From Leptospirillum sp. (GTDB lineage: Bacteria > Nitrospirota > Leptospirillia > Leptospirillales > Leptospirillaceae), in contig DAHWBS010000002.1 of assembly GCA_027323445.1 (NCBI GenBank), positions 1-64,000 of the forward strand: a stretch of 64,000 bases of DNA, written 5' to 3'. Shown here piece after piece: positions 10,264 through 20,461 of this stretch. A program made the position numbers and the translations under genes. The notes below the pieces were generated by a model, which was not told where the DNA came from, made no database searches, and saw only the letters and a program-made list of their open reading frames with translations. Position 1 is the first letter of the stretch, and each line of letters begins with the position of its first letter.

Positions 10264-10856
10264 GGCATCATCGGCATCATTGGCATACCGCCTCCCCCGC
10301 CGGCTCCACCACCCGGCTTTGTGTTGTCTGGCCCCAGCTTCTTTTTCTTTTTATGAGGAACAAGATGAAGTGTCACACCAAGAAGAGACTGGAAATCGGC
10401 TCCAAGATAAACGCTCTGGGCAACAAGAATCCCTTTTCCAGGAACATTTTCAATGGAAGTGACTTTCGACTGGTTAAGAAACAGGTTAATCCTTCTCACA
10501 AGAGCTGGCTGCCGGGACATCGCATCACCTACGGTCTGATTGCCCGAGAGGGACAGATTCCTGATGAGTTGAATCATCTTCTGCTTGTTCGTCTCAAGAT
10601 CTTTCAGGTAAGCGACCAGCCTTGCGTTTCCGTCCATGAACTTCCCGGGAGGGGTCGCGGCTACGCTCTCAACATGAATAGAGCTCCCGGACCACGGAAG
10701 CTCATAGGAATAAATCTGTTTTTTCTTGGGAGCAGAGGAACATCCCGATAAAGACAGAAGCGAACCGGCCAACAGACATAAAAAAAGAGCCAATCCAGCA
10801 ACACTCTGAAAACCACGATCAGTTCCGATATGATCTTTTTGGCAACAGTCCATCAT
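10260..10856 (-). CDS. hypothetical lipoprotein with Gly/Met/Pro-rich tail
   Basis: Lipobox LLSLSGCSS; 4-bp overlaps with aroC and rapZ; C-terminus GGGAGGGGGMPMMPMMP. Confidence 0.7.
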   Translation of the reverse strand: MMDCCQKDHIGTDRGFQSVAGLALFLCLLAGSLLSLSGCSSAPKKKQIYSYELPWSGSSIHVESVAATPPGKFMDGNARLVAYLKDLETNKQKMIQLIRNLSLSGNQTVGDAMSRQPALVRRINLFLNQSKVTSIENVPGKGILVAQSVYLGADFQSLLGVTLHLVPHKKKKKLGPDNTKPGGGAGGGGGMPMMPMMP

Positions 10857-11731
10857 TTCCCCAGATCCCGGTGAATAATCCTCATGTCATACCCTTTTTC
10901 CAGAAGGTCGCTGCCCAATGCCTGGGCCAAGGCTACCGACCGATGTTTCCCGCCTGTGCATCCCAGACCGAGAGTAAAAATGGAGCGGCCTTCCGAAATA
11001 TAGTTGGGAAGGAGATACGCGAGAAAACGGTGGAGCTCTTCGAGAAAAGATTCTCCACCTTCAGCAAAAACCATTTTGCAAACCGGCTCGTCAAGACCGG
11101 TTTTTTCCCTGAGTTCAGGAACATAATACGGGTTCGGCAGAAATCTGACATCAAGAACCATGTCACATTCAATGGGAACCCCGTACTTGAAGCCAAAAGA
11201 CATGATAAAGAGCTTCAGCCCCTTATGGTCCTGCCCATGACCATAAAGCTTGAACAATATGGTTTTAAGCTCGGCGGTTTTCACCCCTGTCGTGTTGATC
11301 AGCCGGTCCGCCCTTGCCTTGAGCGATGCCAGCTTCTCACGTTCGTTCTGTATGGCTTCAACAAGGGAGATCCCGCTAGCCCCTGAAAGAGGATGCGGTC
11401 TCCTTGTCTCAGAAAAACGGCGGATCAGTTCAGGGTCATCGGCTTCAAGGAAAAGAATCTCCGAGTTTCGGCCCTGACTTTTGAGATCTTCATAAAAGCG
11501 GAGAAAAACATCCAGAAAGCCTCTTTCCCGAATATCAATACCAATGGCAACATTTGTGATGGCCGGTACACTGTGGGACAAAAGCTCTGCAAATGTTGAG
11601 AGCAATGGAGACGGAAGATTTTCAACGCAAAAGTAGCCCAGATCTTCAAGGACCTGAATCGCATGACTCTTTCCGGCGCCGGAAAGGCCACTCACAAATA
11701 AAAAATGCGTCCGGTCCATCTTCCTCTCCAA
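10853..11731 (-). CDS. rapZ: RapZ/YvcJ-family nucleotide-binding protein
   Basis: FVSGLSGAGKSHAIQVLEDLGYFCVENLP...FGFKYGVPIECDMVLDVRFLPNPYYVPELREKTGLD...GCTGGKHRSV. Confidence 0.96.
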   Translation of the reverse strand: MERKMDRTHFLFVSGLSGAGKSHAIQVLEDLGYFCVENLPSPLLSTFAELLSHSVPAITNVAIGIDIRERGFLDVFLRFYEDLKSQGRNSEILFLEADDPELIRRFSETRRPHPLSGASGISLVEAIQNEREKLASLKARADRLINTTGVKTAELKTILFKLYGHGQDHKGLKLFIMSFGFKYGVPIECDMVLDVRFLPNPYYVPELREKTGLDEPVCKMVFAEGGESFLEELHRFLAYLLPNYISEGRSIFTLGLGCTGGKHRSVALAQALGSDLLEKGYDMRIIHRDLGK

Positions 11732-11737
11732 AAGCTT

Positions 11738-12256
11738 CTAGTATTCAGGGCGAATCTGACCCAGACTCCCGTCCCGCCGACGATAAAGAAGCATCATGAC
11801 CTGATCCGAGGAGTCAAGATAGAGGAAAAAGTCCTTGTCAAGAAGCTCCATCTGAAGAATGGCGTCATCCTGATTCATCGGTTTCACGGGAAAACGCTTG
11901 CTCTTTACAAGTGGAGAAAGCGGCTTTGAAGCTGCAGACTCTGTGGAAACAGGCAGAACACCTGTTGTCCGGTTGTGGCCAAGGCGCTCCTTGAACTTGA
12001 CCAGTTGGCGCTGGAGCTTTTCGATCACAAGATCCATGGACCCATACAGATCATTCGTGACGGCCTCGGCATGGATAATGCGACCATTTGCATGGAGGGT
12101 CACTTCAACTTTTTGACGGATCTTCTCTACCGACATCACTATTTCCGCATGGCTGTTCTCTGGAGCAATCCGGTCAAGGACAGACATCTTTTCGCTCATT
12201 CGTTCCTTGATACCCTCTGTAAGCTCCATGTGTCGTGCAGTCATCAGTGTTTGCAT
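11738..12256 (-). CDS. hpf: long-form ribosome hibernation promoting factor
   Basis: MQTLMTARHMELTEGIKERMSEKM... and C-terminal domain KPMNQDDAILQMELLDKDFFLYLDSSDQVMMLLYRRRDGSLGQI; next to rpoN. Confidence 0.93.
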   Translation of the reverse strand: MQTLMTARHMELTEGIKERMSEKMSVLDRIAPENSHAEIVMSVEKIRQKVEVTLHANGRIIHAEAVTNDLYGSMDLVIEKLQRQLVKFKERLGHNRTTGVLPVSTESAASKPLSPLVKSKRFPVKPMNQDDAILQMELLDKDFFLYLDSSDQVMMLLYRRRDGSLGQIRPEY

Positions 12257-12579
12257 TCGGTCTTCTCCCTTTATCCTTTCAGTTTTTATCAAAACAACTT
12301 TGATGGATTACCCATCATTGCCCAAGCATATGCGCTTTCGGCATAAGACCCATGAAACAGGCCATTAACGATCATTGTCAAAAAAGTCCGAAAAACAGCC
12401 TTCCTCCGAAAAACCAGAGGGGACCCCAAAATCGTACCCGGAGGAACAAGCGGTTGAACGCCCAAAAATCTCTCAAAATCCAGATGATCATAACTTAGAT
12501 CTAGCCAAAGAAGATGTCAACGAAAAATCAAAACATTTGCCACGCTGGAGCGAATCTTTCCGAAATGCGAAAGATCTGC

Positions 12580-14076
12580 CTAACGAGACGCCTTTTTCCT
12601 TTTGTTCACAGGCGGTATATCAAGCTCCATACGATATTTTGCCACTGTTCTTCGAGCGATAACGATTCCTTCTTTGGAGAGCTGGTCCATTATTTCCTGA
12701 TCGGACAATGGATGTTCCGGGCTTTCCCTGCGAACAACATCCCTTAATTTTTCCCGAACGCTTACCGAAGAATGGTCTCCTCCGTTAGAGGAGGCAATGG
12801 AACCGGAAAAGAAAAACTTCAACTCGGTCAGTCCAAAAGGGGTATCTGCATATTTTTTGTTAGTCACCCTCGATATCGTCGACTCATGAAGCCCAAGATC
12901 CTGGGCTATCGTCTTCAGAACAAGTGGCTTGAGTGCAGATGGACCTTGAAAGAAAAAGTCCCGCTGGTAACGCAAGATCGCCTCGGCGACACGGAGAATG
13001 GTTTTTTTCCTTTGTTCGATACTTTTTAAAAACCACTGGGCATTTTTCAGCTTGTCTTCGAAATAGGCACGGGAAACATCATCTTTTCTCATGTTTTTGA
13101 GAAGATCCCGGTAGGTCGGATGGATTCTGACCCTGGGAATTCCCGACTCAATCAGGCTGACCTCAATCTCTCCGCCCCCCGCATCCCGAAAAAGGACATC
13201 CGGAGCAATGGCTGTTGGTGCATCCTGATCAAATGGACGTCCTGGCTTGGTTTCAAAACGGCGGATGATGGCCATGGCCGAATCGAGCTCAGCCTCCGTC
13301 ACATGAAGGGTTTTCATGATCGACTTGAACTGGGAGGAGAGAAACTCATCCATACATTGAGACAGGATCCGCCATACCAGGGAATCAACAAGATCGAGCT
13401 GCCTTGCCTGGATCAAAAGACACTCGCGAAGATTCCGGGCCCCGACCCCGGGTGGATCACACTCCTGGAGGACGCCCAGAACATGTTCAAAAGAGACACC
13501 GTCGATCAAATCCGCAGGAACCTCTTCCACCGCAACCTGCAGATAGCCATCCTCGTTCAAATTTCCTGAAAGGTAACAGGCAAGCTCTCTCTCCCGAGGG
13601 CTCAAGTCCGAAAAAGAAAGTTGCCAGTTGACATGCTCTTCGAGGGAGGTCCCTCCCGCCAGAAACTTCTCATAGGAATACTCAGAAGAAGGCTCCTCGC
13701 GGTTAAGCTGCTCATCGCGAAAGCTGTCAGCCGCATCGAGCCCCTCCAGCATGGGATGCTCCCAGGTAGAGAGAGGGTCGGATGGCTGATCCTCAGAATC
13801 AGCGAGCGTAGATGAGGCGTTCACATCCCATGAGTCCATCTCTTCCTGGGCAAACGACTCGTTGTCAACGCCCGGATCACTCGCAAACTCTTCGCCGTCA
13901 GGAGAAGCTGTTTCCCCTGGTTCCAGCATTTCAAGAAGGGGGTTGACCTGAACCTCTTCAACCATTTCATCCACCAGGTCCAGTCGGGAGAGCATCAGAA
14001 GATGAATGGACTGCTGAAGCTGGGGGGTCAAGACCATCTTTTGACCCAGCTTGATTTCCAACGACTGGCGAATCAT
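12580..14076 (-). CDS. rpoN: RNA polymerase sigma-54 factor
   Basis: N-terminal [26 protein letters not shown]; C-terminal RpoN box region [16 protein letters not shown]. Confidence 0.97.
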   Translation of the reverse strand: MIRQSLEIKLGQKMVLTPQLQQSIHLLMLSRLDLVDEMVEEVQVNPLLEMLEPGETASPDGEEFASDPGVDNESFAQEEMDSWDVNASSTLADSEDQPSDPLSTWEHPMLEGLDAADSFRDEQLNREEPSSEYSYEKFLAGGTSLEEHVNWQLSFSDLSPRERELACYLSGNLNEDGYLQVAVEEVPADLIDGVSFEHVLGVLQECDPPGVGARNLRECLLIQARQLDLVDSLVWRILSQCMDEFLSSQFKSIMKTLHVTEAELDSAMAIIRRFETKPGRPFDQDAPTAIAPDVLFRDAGGGEIEVSLIESGIPRVRIHPTYRDLLKNMRKDDVSRAYFEDKLKNAQWFLKSIEQRKKTILRVAEAILRYQRDFFFQGPSALKPLVLKTIAQDLGLHESTISRVTNKKYADTPFGLTELKFFFSGSIASSNGGDHSSVSVREKLRDVVRRESPEHPLSDQEIMDQLSKEGIVIARRTVAKYRMELDIPPVNKRKKASR

Positions 14077-14816
14077 GAATGATCCCCTGAGGGAGTGTTC
14101 AAAGTAAACTTCTCTCCCAGATAAAAAGCCTTGGCTTTTGGACTGTTGGCAACTTCAAATGGCGTTCCTTCCTCAAGGATCATCCCCTGATTGATAACGT
14201 ATGCCCGATCAGTGATCTCAAGTGTTTCCCGAACATTATGATCCGTTATCAGAACACCAATATCACGTCTTTTAAGGTCAGCAATAATTTTCTGGATGTC
14301 TATAACCGCGATGGGATCCACACCTGCGAAAGGCTCGTCGAGGAGAATATATCTCGGTTTTGTCGCCAGAGCTCTCGCCACCTCAACTCTTCGTCTTTCT
14401 CCACCAGACAACGTATAAGCCTTGTTCTTTGTCAGATGGGCAATATTGAGCTCCCCAAGAAGTGTTTCAAGCCGGCTTTGCCGCTCTGACTTTGAAAGGT
14501 CCATATATTCAAGGACAGCCATAATATTTTCAGAAACCGTCAGCTTTCGAAAGATCGAACTTTCCTGCGGGAGATAACTGATCCCCTTTCTCGCTCTCAT
14601 ATGGACAGGAAGATGGGAAATCTCATCATCGTCCATCAGGATCCGTCCCCCGTCAGGTCTGACCAGACCAACAATCATGTAAAAAGTTGTCGTCTTTCCA
14701 GCTCCGTTTGGTCCCAGAAGACCGACGACTTCTCCTTGGGACACATTCAGGTTTACCCCTCCAACGACCCACCTTTTCCGATAGTTCTTCTTCAGGTCAG
14801 AAACAGTGATGGCCAT
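14073..14816 (-). CDS. lptB: LPS export ABC transporter ATP-binding protein
   Basis: Walker [25 protein letters not shown]; lptC-lptA-lptB-rpoN context. Confidence 0.97.
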   Translation of the reverse strand: MAITVSDLKKNYRKRWVVGGVNLNVSQGEVVGLLGPNGAGKTTTFYMIVGLVRPDGGRILMDDDEISHLPVHMRARKGISYLPQESSIFRKLTVSENIMAVLEYMDLSKSERQSRLETLLGELNIAHLTKNKAYTLSGGERRRVEVARALATKPRYILLDEPFAGVDPIAVIDIQKIIADLKRRDIGVLITDHNVRETLEITDRAYVINQGMILEEGTPFEVANSPKAKAFYLGEKFTLNTPSGDHS

Positions 14817-15417
14817 CTAAGGCGCCCCCTTCCCCGAAGTGGACGAATCCTCTTTATTCCGGGTTCCTTTTTCATTTAAAAGCATCAATCCATGGCCCTG
14901 GACAAGGCTTTTATTAATTCTGGTAAAAAAAGTAATCCGCTCCCCGGAGATTCTATCACCATTTTCAATAACCACAGGGAGTTCCGTCAGGACGAACAGA
15001 TGGCTTGACTCGATATAAACCGCTTTCCCAGCAAAAGCCTGACGAAGATCCTTCAGGATGACGACATGTCCTCTCGCCACCATGGTCTGAACCTTCTGGG
15101 TTCCCGATTTTCCTTGCATATTTTCCATCAGGGTGCCCCCTTTTCCGGGGGGAACAAAGAACACGTCCAAAGTATCCGCGGTCAGCCTCAGGTGACCTTT
15201 TACAAGATGCACATGTCCGGAAAAATGAATCTTGTTCTCAATATTTTCTGCAAGCATATGATCAGACTTGATGACAGTAACAACAGGAGGTGCTTCCCCA
15301 TGGACCACAGGTGAAGCACCCGTTGCCGCATTGCCGATTTGGGGAACAAACAAACACCAGGCTAAAACAAACCAGAATGTCCGGGTAAAAATCCGGCCTG
15401 AAAACCAGGTTTTCATA
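14817..15417 (-). CDS. lptA: LptA/OstA-like LPS transport protein
   Basis: Signal peptide from MKTWFSGRIFTRTFW; OstA-like repeats (HVHLVKGHLRLTADTLDVFF, ARGHVVILKDLRQAFAGKAVYIES). Confidence 0.85.
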
Positions 15418-15444
15418 TGGGTTATCCAAAACCTTTTCTGGAAT

Positions 15445-16041
15445 TTAGCCCGCAAATACAGCCCGGACTCCTTCATCAAGCTGAAAAAACTGTTTTTTCG
15501 GCGTAGAGTGAAGTCCTCTGCCATGAATAATCATTGCATGACCCAGAATCAAAACCTGCCCGCTGGTGTGAATGGAATCTCTCTTGTCATCATAGTCCAG
15601 CCGGCTTGAAACAATCACGAGACCATTTGAAAATCGGGCCGCAACGGGAATCATCTTTTTCTTGACATAAAACTGATGGGAGATCTGGTCAATCACCCCT
15701 TCGTCTCCCGATATGTCAAGAACAAGTTCCGGCTTGACCAGAATATGAGCCGAAAGATTCCAGAGACGGGTCGTCGCCTCCCCTTTTCCAATGGATGCTT
15801 TGCGCGCCCTGATAAACCACTTTGTATGACCGTTAACTGAGCGTGTATACAAGAACCCCGATATCACCACCTGGGCACGCGGAACAGGATGGGTATCAAC
15901 GGGAACCGTCCCTCTCGAAATCACGTGGCGGTGGGCAATATAGCCAAGCCCTCCAAGAGTCAGAACAATTGGAATTGCCGCGAGAAAAAGGACAAAAGGC
16001 TTGTTTTGAAAAACACCCCGCCAGCCAGTCAGTCTCGCCAT
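15445..16041 (-). CDS. lptC: LPS export periplasmic protein LptC
   Basis: MARLTGWRGVFQNKPFVLFLAAIPIVLTLGG; ...DSIHTSGQVLILGHAMIIHGRGLHSTPKKQFFQLDEGVRAVF; locus context. Confidence 0.85.
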   Translation of the reverse strand: MARLTGWRGVFQNKPFVLFLAAIPIVLTLGGLGYIAHRHVISRGTVPVDTHPVPRAQVVISGFLYTRSVNGHTKWFIRARKASIGKGEATTRLWNLSAHILVKPELVLDISGDEGVIDQISHQFYVKKKMIPVAARFSNGLVIVSSRLDYDDKRDSIHTSGQVLILGHAMIIHGRGLHSTPKKQFFQLDEGVRAVFAG

Positions 16042-16111
16042 CACAATCTCCCCAGAGGCTCCAGACTTCCAGAATAGCCTAGAAAAAAACGATCGCTTCC
16101 GGCCATTCTGA

Positions 16112-17068
16112 TCAAAGCTTGTCGGGGAAATGTCGATGAAGAGAGGCAACTCCCTCTCTAATGGCCTCAACGGAGGCCTCGAAAGCCACTTTTTCCGAAT
16201 CCGAAAGCGGAAGCTCGATAACCGCTTCAAGACCGGAGCTTCCGATGCGGATGGGAACACCCGAAAAAGCGCCCTGTACCCCATATTCGCCTTCAAGGTA
16301 TACCGAGCAGGGAACAACCCTGTGTCGATCATGAAGAATGGACTCAATCATCAGGTAAACCGCCGCCGCCGGTGCAAAATAGGCTGACGAATCTTTCATA
16401 AGCCTGACGATTTCACCACCACCATCTCTGGTTCGGGCCACAAGGGAGTCAAGGACTTTCGGATCAAGCACTTTGGGAAGAGGAACTCCAGAGATCGTCG
16501 AGAAATTCAAGAGCGGCACCATCAGGTCACCATGGCCTCCCATGACAAGTGTCTGGATATTCGACACCGATGTCTTGCTGACCTCGCTGACAAAGTAGGC
16601 AAAACGGGAGGAATCAAGAGCACCACCCATGCCGATCACCCTCTCCCGCTTGAACCCTGTGACCTTCCAGAGGGTATAAGCCATCAGATCCATCGGATTG
16701 GTCACCATGATCACAATGGAGTCAGGAGCGTGTTTTTTGATTTTTTCGGAAATCTCGATCATGATCTCGCCATTTTTATGGAGAAGATCGTCTCTGGTCA
16801 TCCCAGGCTTTCGGGAAAACCCGGCGGTGACAACAACGACCGACGAGCCTTCGATATCGGCATAGTTTCCGGATCCGGTCACCCGGGTGTCAAAGCCCAT
16901 CAAAGGTCCGGACTCGAGCATGTCCAGTGCCTTTCCCTGGGCAACCCCTTCCCGCACATCAAGAATTATAACATCAGCCAGTCCGTTCTCAACGATCTTC
17001 TGGGCGGTTGTAGCGCCTACATTTCCAGCCCCGATAATCGAGACTGTCCTTCTTTTCTTCTGGCCCAA
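16112..17068 (-). CDS. mdh: malate dehydrogenase (LDH-like family)
   Basis: VSIIGAGNVGATTAQKIVENGLADVIILDV...VVVTAGFSRKPGMTRDDLL...MGGHGDLMVPL. Confidence 0.96.
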   Translation of the reverse strand: MGQKKRRTVSIIGAGNVGATTAQKIVENGLADVIILDVREGVAQGKALDMLESGPLMGFDTRVTGSGNYADIEGSSVVVVTAGFSRKPGMTRDDLLHKNGEIMIEISEKIKKHAPDSIVIMVTNPMDLMAYTLWKVTGFKRERVIGMGGALDSSRFAYFVSEVSKTSVSNIQTLVMGGHGDLMVPLLNFSTISGVPLPKVLDPKVLDSLVARTRDGGGEIVRLMKDSSAYFAPAAAVYLMIESILHDRHRVVPCSVYLEGEYGVQGAFSGVPIRIGSSGLEAVIELPLSDSEKVAFEASVEAIREGVASLHRHFPDKL

Positions 17069-17431
17069 AAGCCCCTCCCTTCAATTACCTGATGAAAGTA
17101 TTCGGTCTGATCCAAGCAAAACACGATACGCCCCTGCAAAAAACACGGAGGTCGGCTGACTGCGGCATAAAACCGGCCAAAGCATCACTGATTCCAGAAA
17201 TACTAGCCGAATAGTGCCAAGAAGACAAGGACAAAACCTGATCTCCACAACCCGGACATAGCCAAAAAGGCTGAAGACACAGTCAATTTCACGATCAATT
17301 TCTGAAAGTCCCGCGATCAAAAAGTCAAAGAGTATCCAAAAAAATTTGACCAAATATGCCGCGAAAACCCCTTGATTCATCCACGGGAAGATTCAGGAAC
17401 CAGAGGAACACCTGTCAATATTTTCTCCTGC

Positions 17432-17459
17432 CATCATTATGATTCCAGTCATAATGATG
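17432..17459. promoter_or_regulatory. 11-bp perfect inverted repeat upstream of the fluoride riboswitch operon
   Basis: CATCATTATGA-TTCCAG-TCATAATGATG. Confidence 0.4.
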
Positions 17460-17610
17460 CCGTCTGCTCCATGCCATGCTGCAAAGGGAAAAGAACTATT
17501 TTGATTGAACCATATCTCTTGGAGCCACATCAGAACAATGCTTGTTTTTGATATCCGCTTCATTCATAATGAGAACGTGACGGGATGATAAAGGTCATCA
17601 TCCCACAATA

Positions 17611-17693
17611 TGGGCGATGGGGTTCGCCTGAACCGCACCGGCGTTTACAAGTAGCGTCGAGTGCTGATGACCCCTACTTTAAAAAAGTAGGGG
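17611..17693 (+). ncRNA. fluoride (crcB motif) riboswitch aptamer plus expression platform
   Basis: GGGCGATGGGGTTCGCCTGAACCGC...GTGCTGATGACCCCTAC. Stem GGCGA/TCGCC (17613-17617/17624-17628), loop GGGGT pseudoknot with ACCCC (17619-17623/17670-17674), stem GCAC-CGGCG/CGTCG-A-GTGC, then CCCCTACTTT-AAA-AAAGTAGGGG hairpin. Matches the remembered crcB consensus GGCGAUGGNGUUCGCC..AAnCGC..GCUnAUGACnCCUAC. Confidence 0.92.
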
Positions 17694-17698
17694 CTGCT

Positions 17699-17899
17699 GT
17701 GTTTATCGAAGATGACTTTTTCAAGATTCTCGCTTTGTCTGCATTCTTTCTTTTCTGGTTCACCAATTCATTGATCAGGAAACGGACACTTCTCTTTCTG
17801 GTCATTGCCTTTTCGATCGCCTTCCTTCACTTTGAATCTTCTTTTGACTGGCCAGAATTTTCAATTCATTCCTGCCCCTATCCGTTGAGCTCACTATGA
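17699..17899 (+). CDS. small membrane protein (about 66 aa, 2 TM), GTG start
   Basis: V(M)FIEDDFFKILALSAFFLFWFTNSLIRKRTLLFLVIAFSIAFLHFESSFDWPEF... AGGGG Shine-Dalgarno 5 nt before GTG 17699; stop TGA overlaps the MFS ATG at 17896. Confidence 0.65.
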   Translation: MFIEDDFFKILALSAFFLFWFTNSLIRKRTLLFLVIAFSIAFLHFESSFDWPEFSIHSCPYPLSSL

Positions 17900-19422
17900 G
17901 ACCCCGGCCATTTTTTCGCGAGATTTCTCCGTGGCTTGTTCTTGTCGCAGTCATTCTTGGCGTGGGCATGCCCCTTGCCGACACAACGATTACCAATGTC
18001 GGACGTGTCTTCATCGTAAGCACTCTCGGAATAACAAGCTACGAGGCCGGCTGGCTCACCGCAAGCTACAGCCTGGCACTTGCTGTAGGAGTTCCGCTTT
18101 CTCATCGGCTCAGGGGATTTCTGGAGGAAAAAGATCTTTACTCCGGAGCGCTTCTGACATTTATGCTGGGCTCATTGTTCATGGCCATCTCCACAAACTT
18201 CACCGAAGCCATGCTGAGTCGGGGAATCGAGGGACTTTCCGCCGGAATTCTTCTTCCTCTTGCTCCGATATTGATCCAGGAGTCCTTTCCGGAACACAGG
18301 CGGCCACTTGCAATGTCGTACTTCGCTCTTGCAAGTGCCATATGGGTCACCCTCGGACCGACGATCGGAGGATTCATCATTGACAACCCGGGATGGCAAT
18401 GGGCCTTCGCAATCAATATACCCATTGGATTTCTCGCCATATTTTTTGCCCAGCTTTTTCTTTCAAACCACCCGCGACAAGATCCCAGACGATTCGATGG
18501 GGCAGGTTTTTTGTTACTGGCAACATCTCTCGGATGTCTTTTTACCGGTTTCATGGGGGCAGAATGGATCGGGTGGCATTCTGACGGAACATTCCTTCGT
18601 CTGCTTGCCGGACTGCTTCTGTTTTTTCTTTTCTGGCTCTGGTCCGCGCTCTTTGCCGATCCGATCCTGCCGACGGAGGTTCTGAAAAAACCTTTATTCA
18701 TCGTTATTCTCGTTATCGTCTTTCTTCAGTCAACCCAGAGTTTCGGCAGACTTTATCTTCTTGCACCGTATCTTGAAAAGAACTATCACTTTATGGCCCA
18801 TAATGCAGGAGAACTGGTCGCTGTAGGAGCCCTTACCGAAATCCTTTTATCCCTGTCTTTTCTGTTCTCCCGTTTTCTGGTAGGAAAATGGTCCCTTCTT
18901 CTCGCATCGGGATGTATTCTTGTCTCCATTTCCAATATTGATTTTCTTTTTCTCCCGGCAACAGCGTTCAGCCTGTCCTTTCTTGTGAAATCCCAGCTGG
19001 TATTTGGAGCCGGGATGGCCCTGACACAAATATCACTGCCCCCCATCGCGGCAATGCTTTTTCCACAGAATCTCATTCGTGCCGCAACAACCTATCTTCT
19101 CTTCGTCCAGTTCCTTGGTGGGGCTTGGGGGACAATGCTCGGACGCCACCTGGTCCTGCATGTCAAACCCGTTTTCTCCCAGATGCTGCCCCAACTGTCA
19201 TCCCCTCTCCCCCCCCGGTCGGAAGCTTTCCTTGCGGACAGACTATCCCAGGCATTTACATCGAACATCATTTTTTATGATCTGGGGCTTATCGGGCTTC
19301 TGGGAGGATTTCTGGCAATGGCTTTCCTTCCGCTTCTAGCGACACGAAAACATGCTCAGGAAGGGCAAAAAAACAAGACAATATCGCCAGAATTGCCATC
19401 CACGCTCAATGGAGAATTATAA
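17896..19422 (+). CDS. MFS transporter, DHA2-like
   Basis: GMPLADTTITNVGRVFIVSTLGITSYEAGWLTASYSLALAVGVPL; many TM segments; followed by HlyD and TolC. Confidence 0.93.
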   Translation: MRPRPFFREISPWLVLVAVILGVGMPLADTTITNVGRVFIVSTLGITSYEAGWLTASYSLALAVGVPLSHRLRGFLEEKDLYSGALLTFMLGSLFMAISTNFTEAMLSRGIEGLSAGILLPLAPILIQESFPEHRRPLAMSYFALASAIWVTLGPTIGGFIIDNPGWQWAFAINIPIGFLAIFFAQLFLSNHPRQDPRRFDGAGFLLLATSLGCLFTGFMGAEWIGWHSDGTFLRLLAGLLLFFLFWLWSALFADPILPTEVLKKPLFIVILVIVFLQSTQSFGRLYLLAPYLEKNYHFMAHNAGELVAVGALTEILLSLSFLFSRFLVGKWSLLLASGCILVSISNIDFLFLPATAFSLSFLVKSQLVFGAGMALTQISLPPIAAMLFPQNLIRAATTYLLFVQFLGGAWGTMLGRHLVLHVKPVFSQMLPQLSSPLPPRSEAFLADRLSQAFTSNIIFYDLGLIGLLGGFLAMAFLPLLATRKHAQEGQKNKTISPELPSTLNGEL

Positions 19423-19471
19423 AAACGTTTTTCAAACTTAAAAACACAATAATTTCCAGGGAGAAATCAGC

Positions 19472-20461
19472 ATGTCCGCAAAAGACCAAAATGAAAATCC
19501 GGAGAAACGATACACGTTTTTCTCTTTTTCCGTGATCGCTCCCCTTTCGGGTTTTCTCCTGACCGTCATCTGGGCAATCAGTCACTGGCATGGAGAAACC
19601 CGGTACGTCACATCCGATGATGCTTATATACAGGGAAAGATCACCTATGTTTCGTCAAGGAAAGCTGGACGGCTGATCGCACTGAATGTCAACGAAGGCG
19701 ATCCGGTCCGATTCGGGGAGATTCTTGCGACAATAGACCGTACAGGGGAATCCTATCTGAGACCGAACGACACCATCAAAAATCTTCAGTCCTTCACCAG
19801 CATCAAACGGGATATGGCAAAACTCAGGAGCCTCGAAAAAAGGGAGTCGGATGAAAAAGATCACTATAAAAGAGCGAAAGAGCTTGCTGGAGAGGGGTTC
19901 CTGTCGTCTCAAAAACTGGAGGATTTAAAAGCCGACTGGCAACAGACCCATGTCGAAATCATAGAGACCAGAAAACTCATTTCGGCCGAACAACAGTCCC
20001 TTGAGATTTCGGAGGTCCACCCCAGAAATCGTATCGTTTATGCGCCAATCAATGGACAGATCGCCCAAAGACTCGTCAATCTCGGTGAATCGGTCAAACC
20101 CGATCAACCCATTGTCAGCATCATCAATCTGGAAGACCTCAACAATATATGGCTCGATGCTTTTGTCCGGGAAACACAAGTCTGGAAAATAAAACCCGGG
20201 CAAAAGGTACAGATTCATATCGACGCCTGGCCAAAAGACAGCTTTACAGGACATGTCCTGGAGTTCATACCAGCAGCATCCCAGGCATTTTCACTGTTGC
20301 CCACACAAAATGCGGCAGGAACGTTCGTCAAGGTCGTCCAGAGGATTCCCGTCCGGATTGTCTTCGATTCCCTCAAGGGCAGGACTCTCCTCCCCGGAAT
20401 GTCGGCAGAAGTCAGAATCGACAGAAAATCCCCGTCGGTCCTTCCAAAGAGAGATCATTAA
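19472..20461 (+). CDS. HlyD/EmrA-family periplasmic adaptor
   Basis: TSDDAYIQGKITYVSSRKAGRLIALNVNEGDPVRFGEILATID...YAPINGQIAQRLVNLGESVKPDQPIVSI...LLPGMSAEVRI. Confidence 0.94.
   Translation: MSAKDQNENPEKRYTFFSFSVIAPLSGFLLTVIWAISHWHGETRYVTSDDAYIQGKITYVSSRKAGRLIALNVNEGDPVRFGEILATIDRTGESYLRPNDTIKNLQSFTSIKRDMAKLRSLEKRESDEKDHYKRAKELAGEGFLSSQKLEDLKADWQQTHVEIIETRKLISAEQQSLEISEVHPRNRIVYAPINGQIAQRLVNLGESVKPDQPIVSIINLEDLNNIWLDAFVRETQVWKIKPGQKVQIHIDAWPKDSFTGHVLEFIPAASQAFSLLPTQNAAGTFVKVVQRIPVRIVFDSLKGRTLLPGMSAEVRIDRKSPSVLPKRDH

Noticed and set aside
12375-12662. 95-aa plus-strand ORF between hpf and rpoN
   Set aside because: Low-complexity charged sequence overlapping the rpoN 3' end; no recognisable domain or RBS support.
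17582-17693. Hairpin cluster considered as an IS200/IS605 right end or orphan omega-RNA of a lost tnpB
   Set aside because: The sequence between the hairpins matches the fluoride riboswitch consensus in detail, including the pseudoknot partner, and there is no tnpB remnant.
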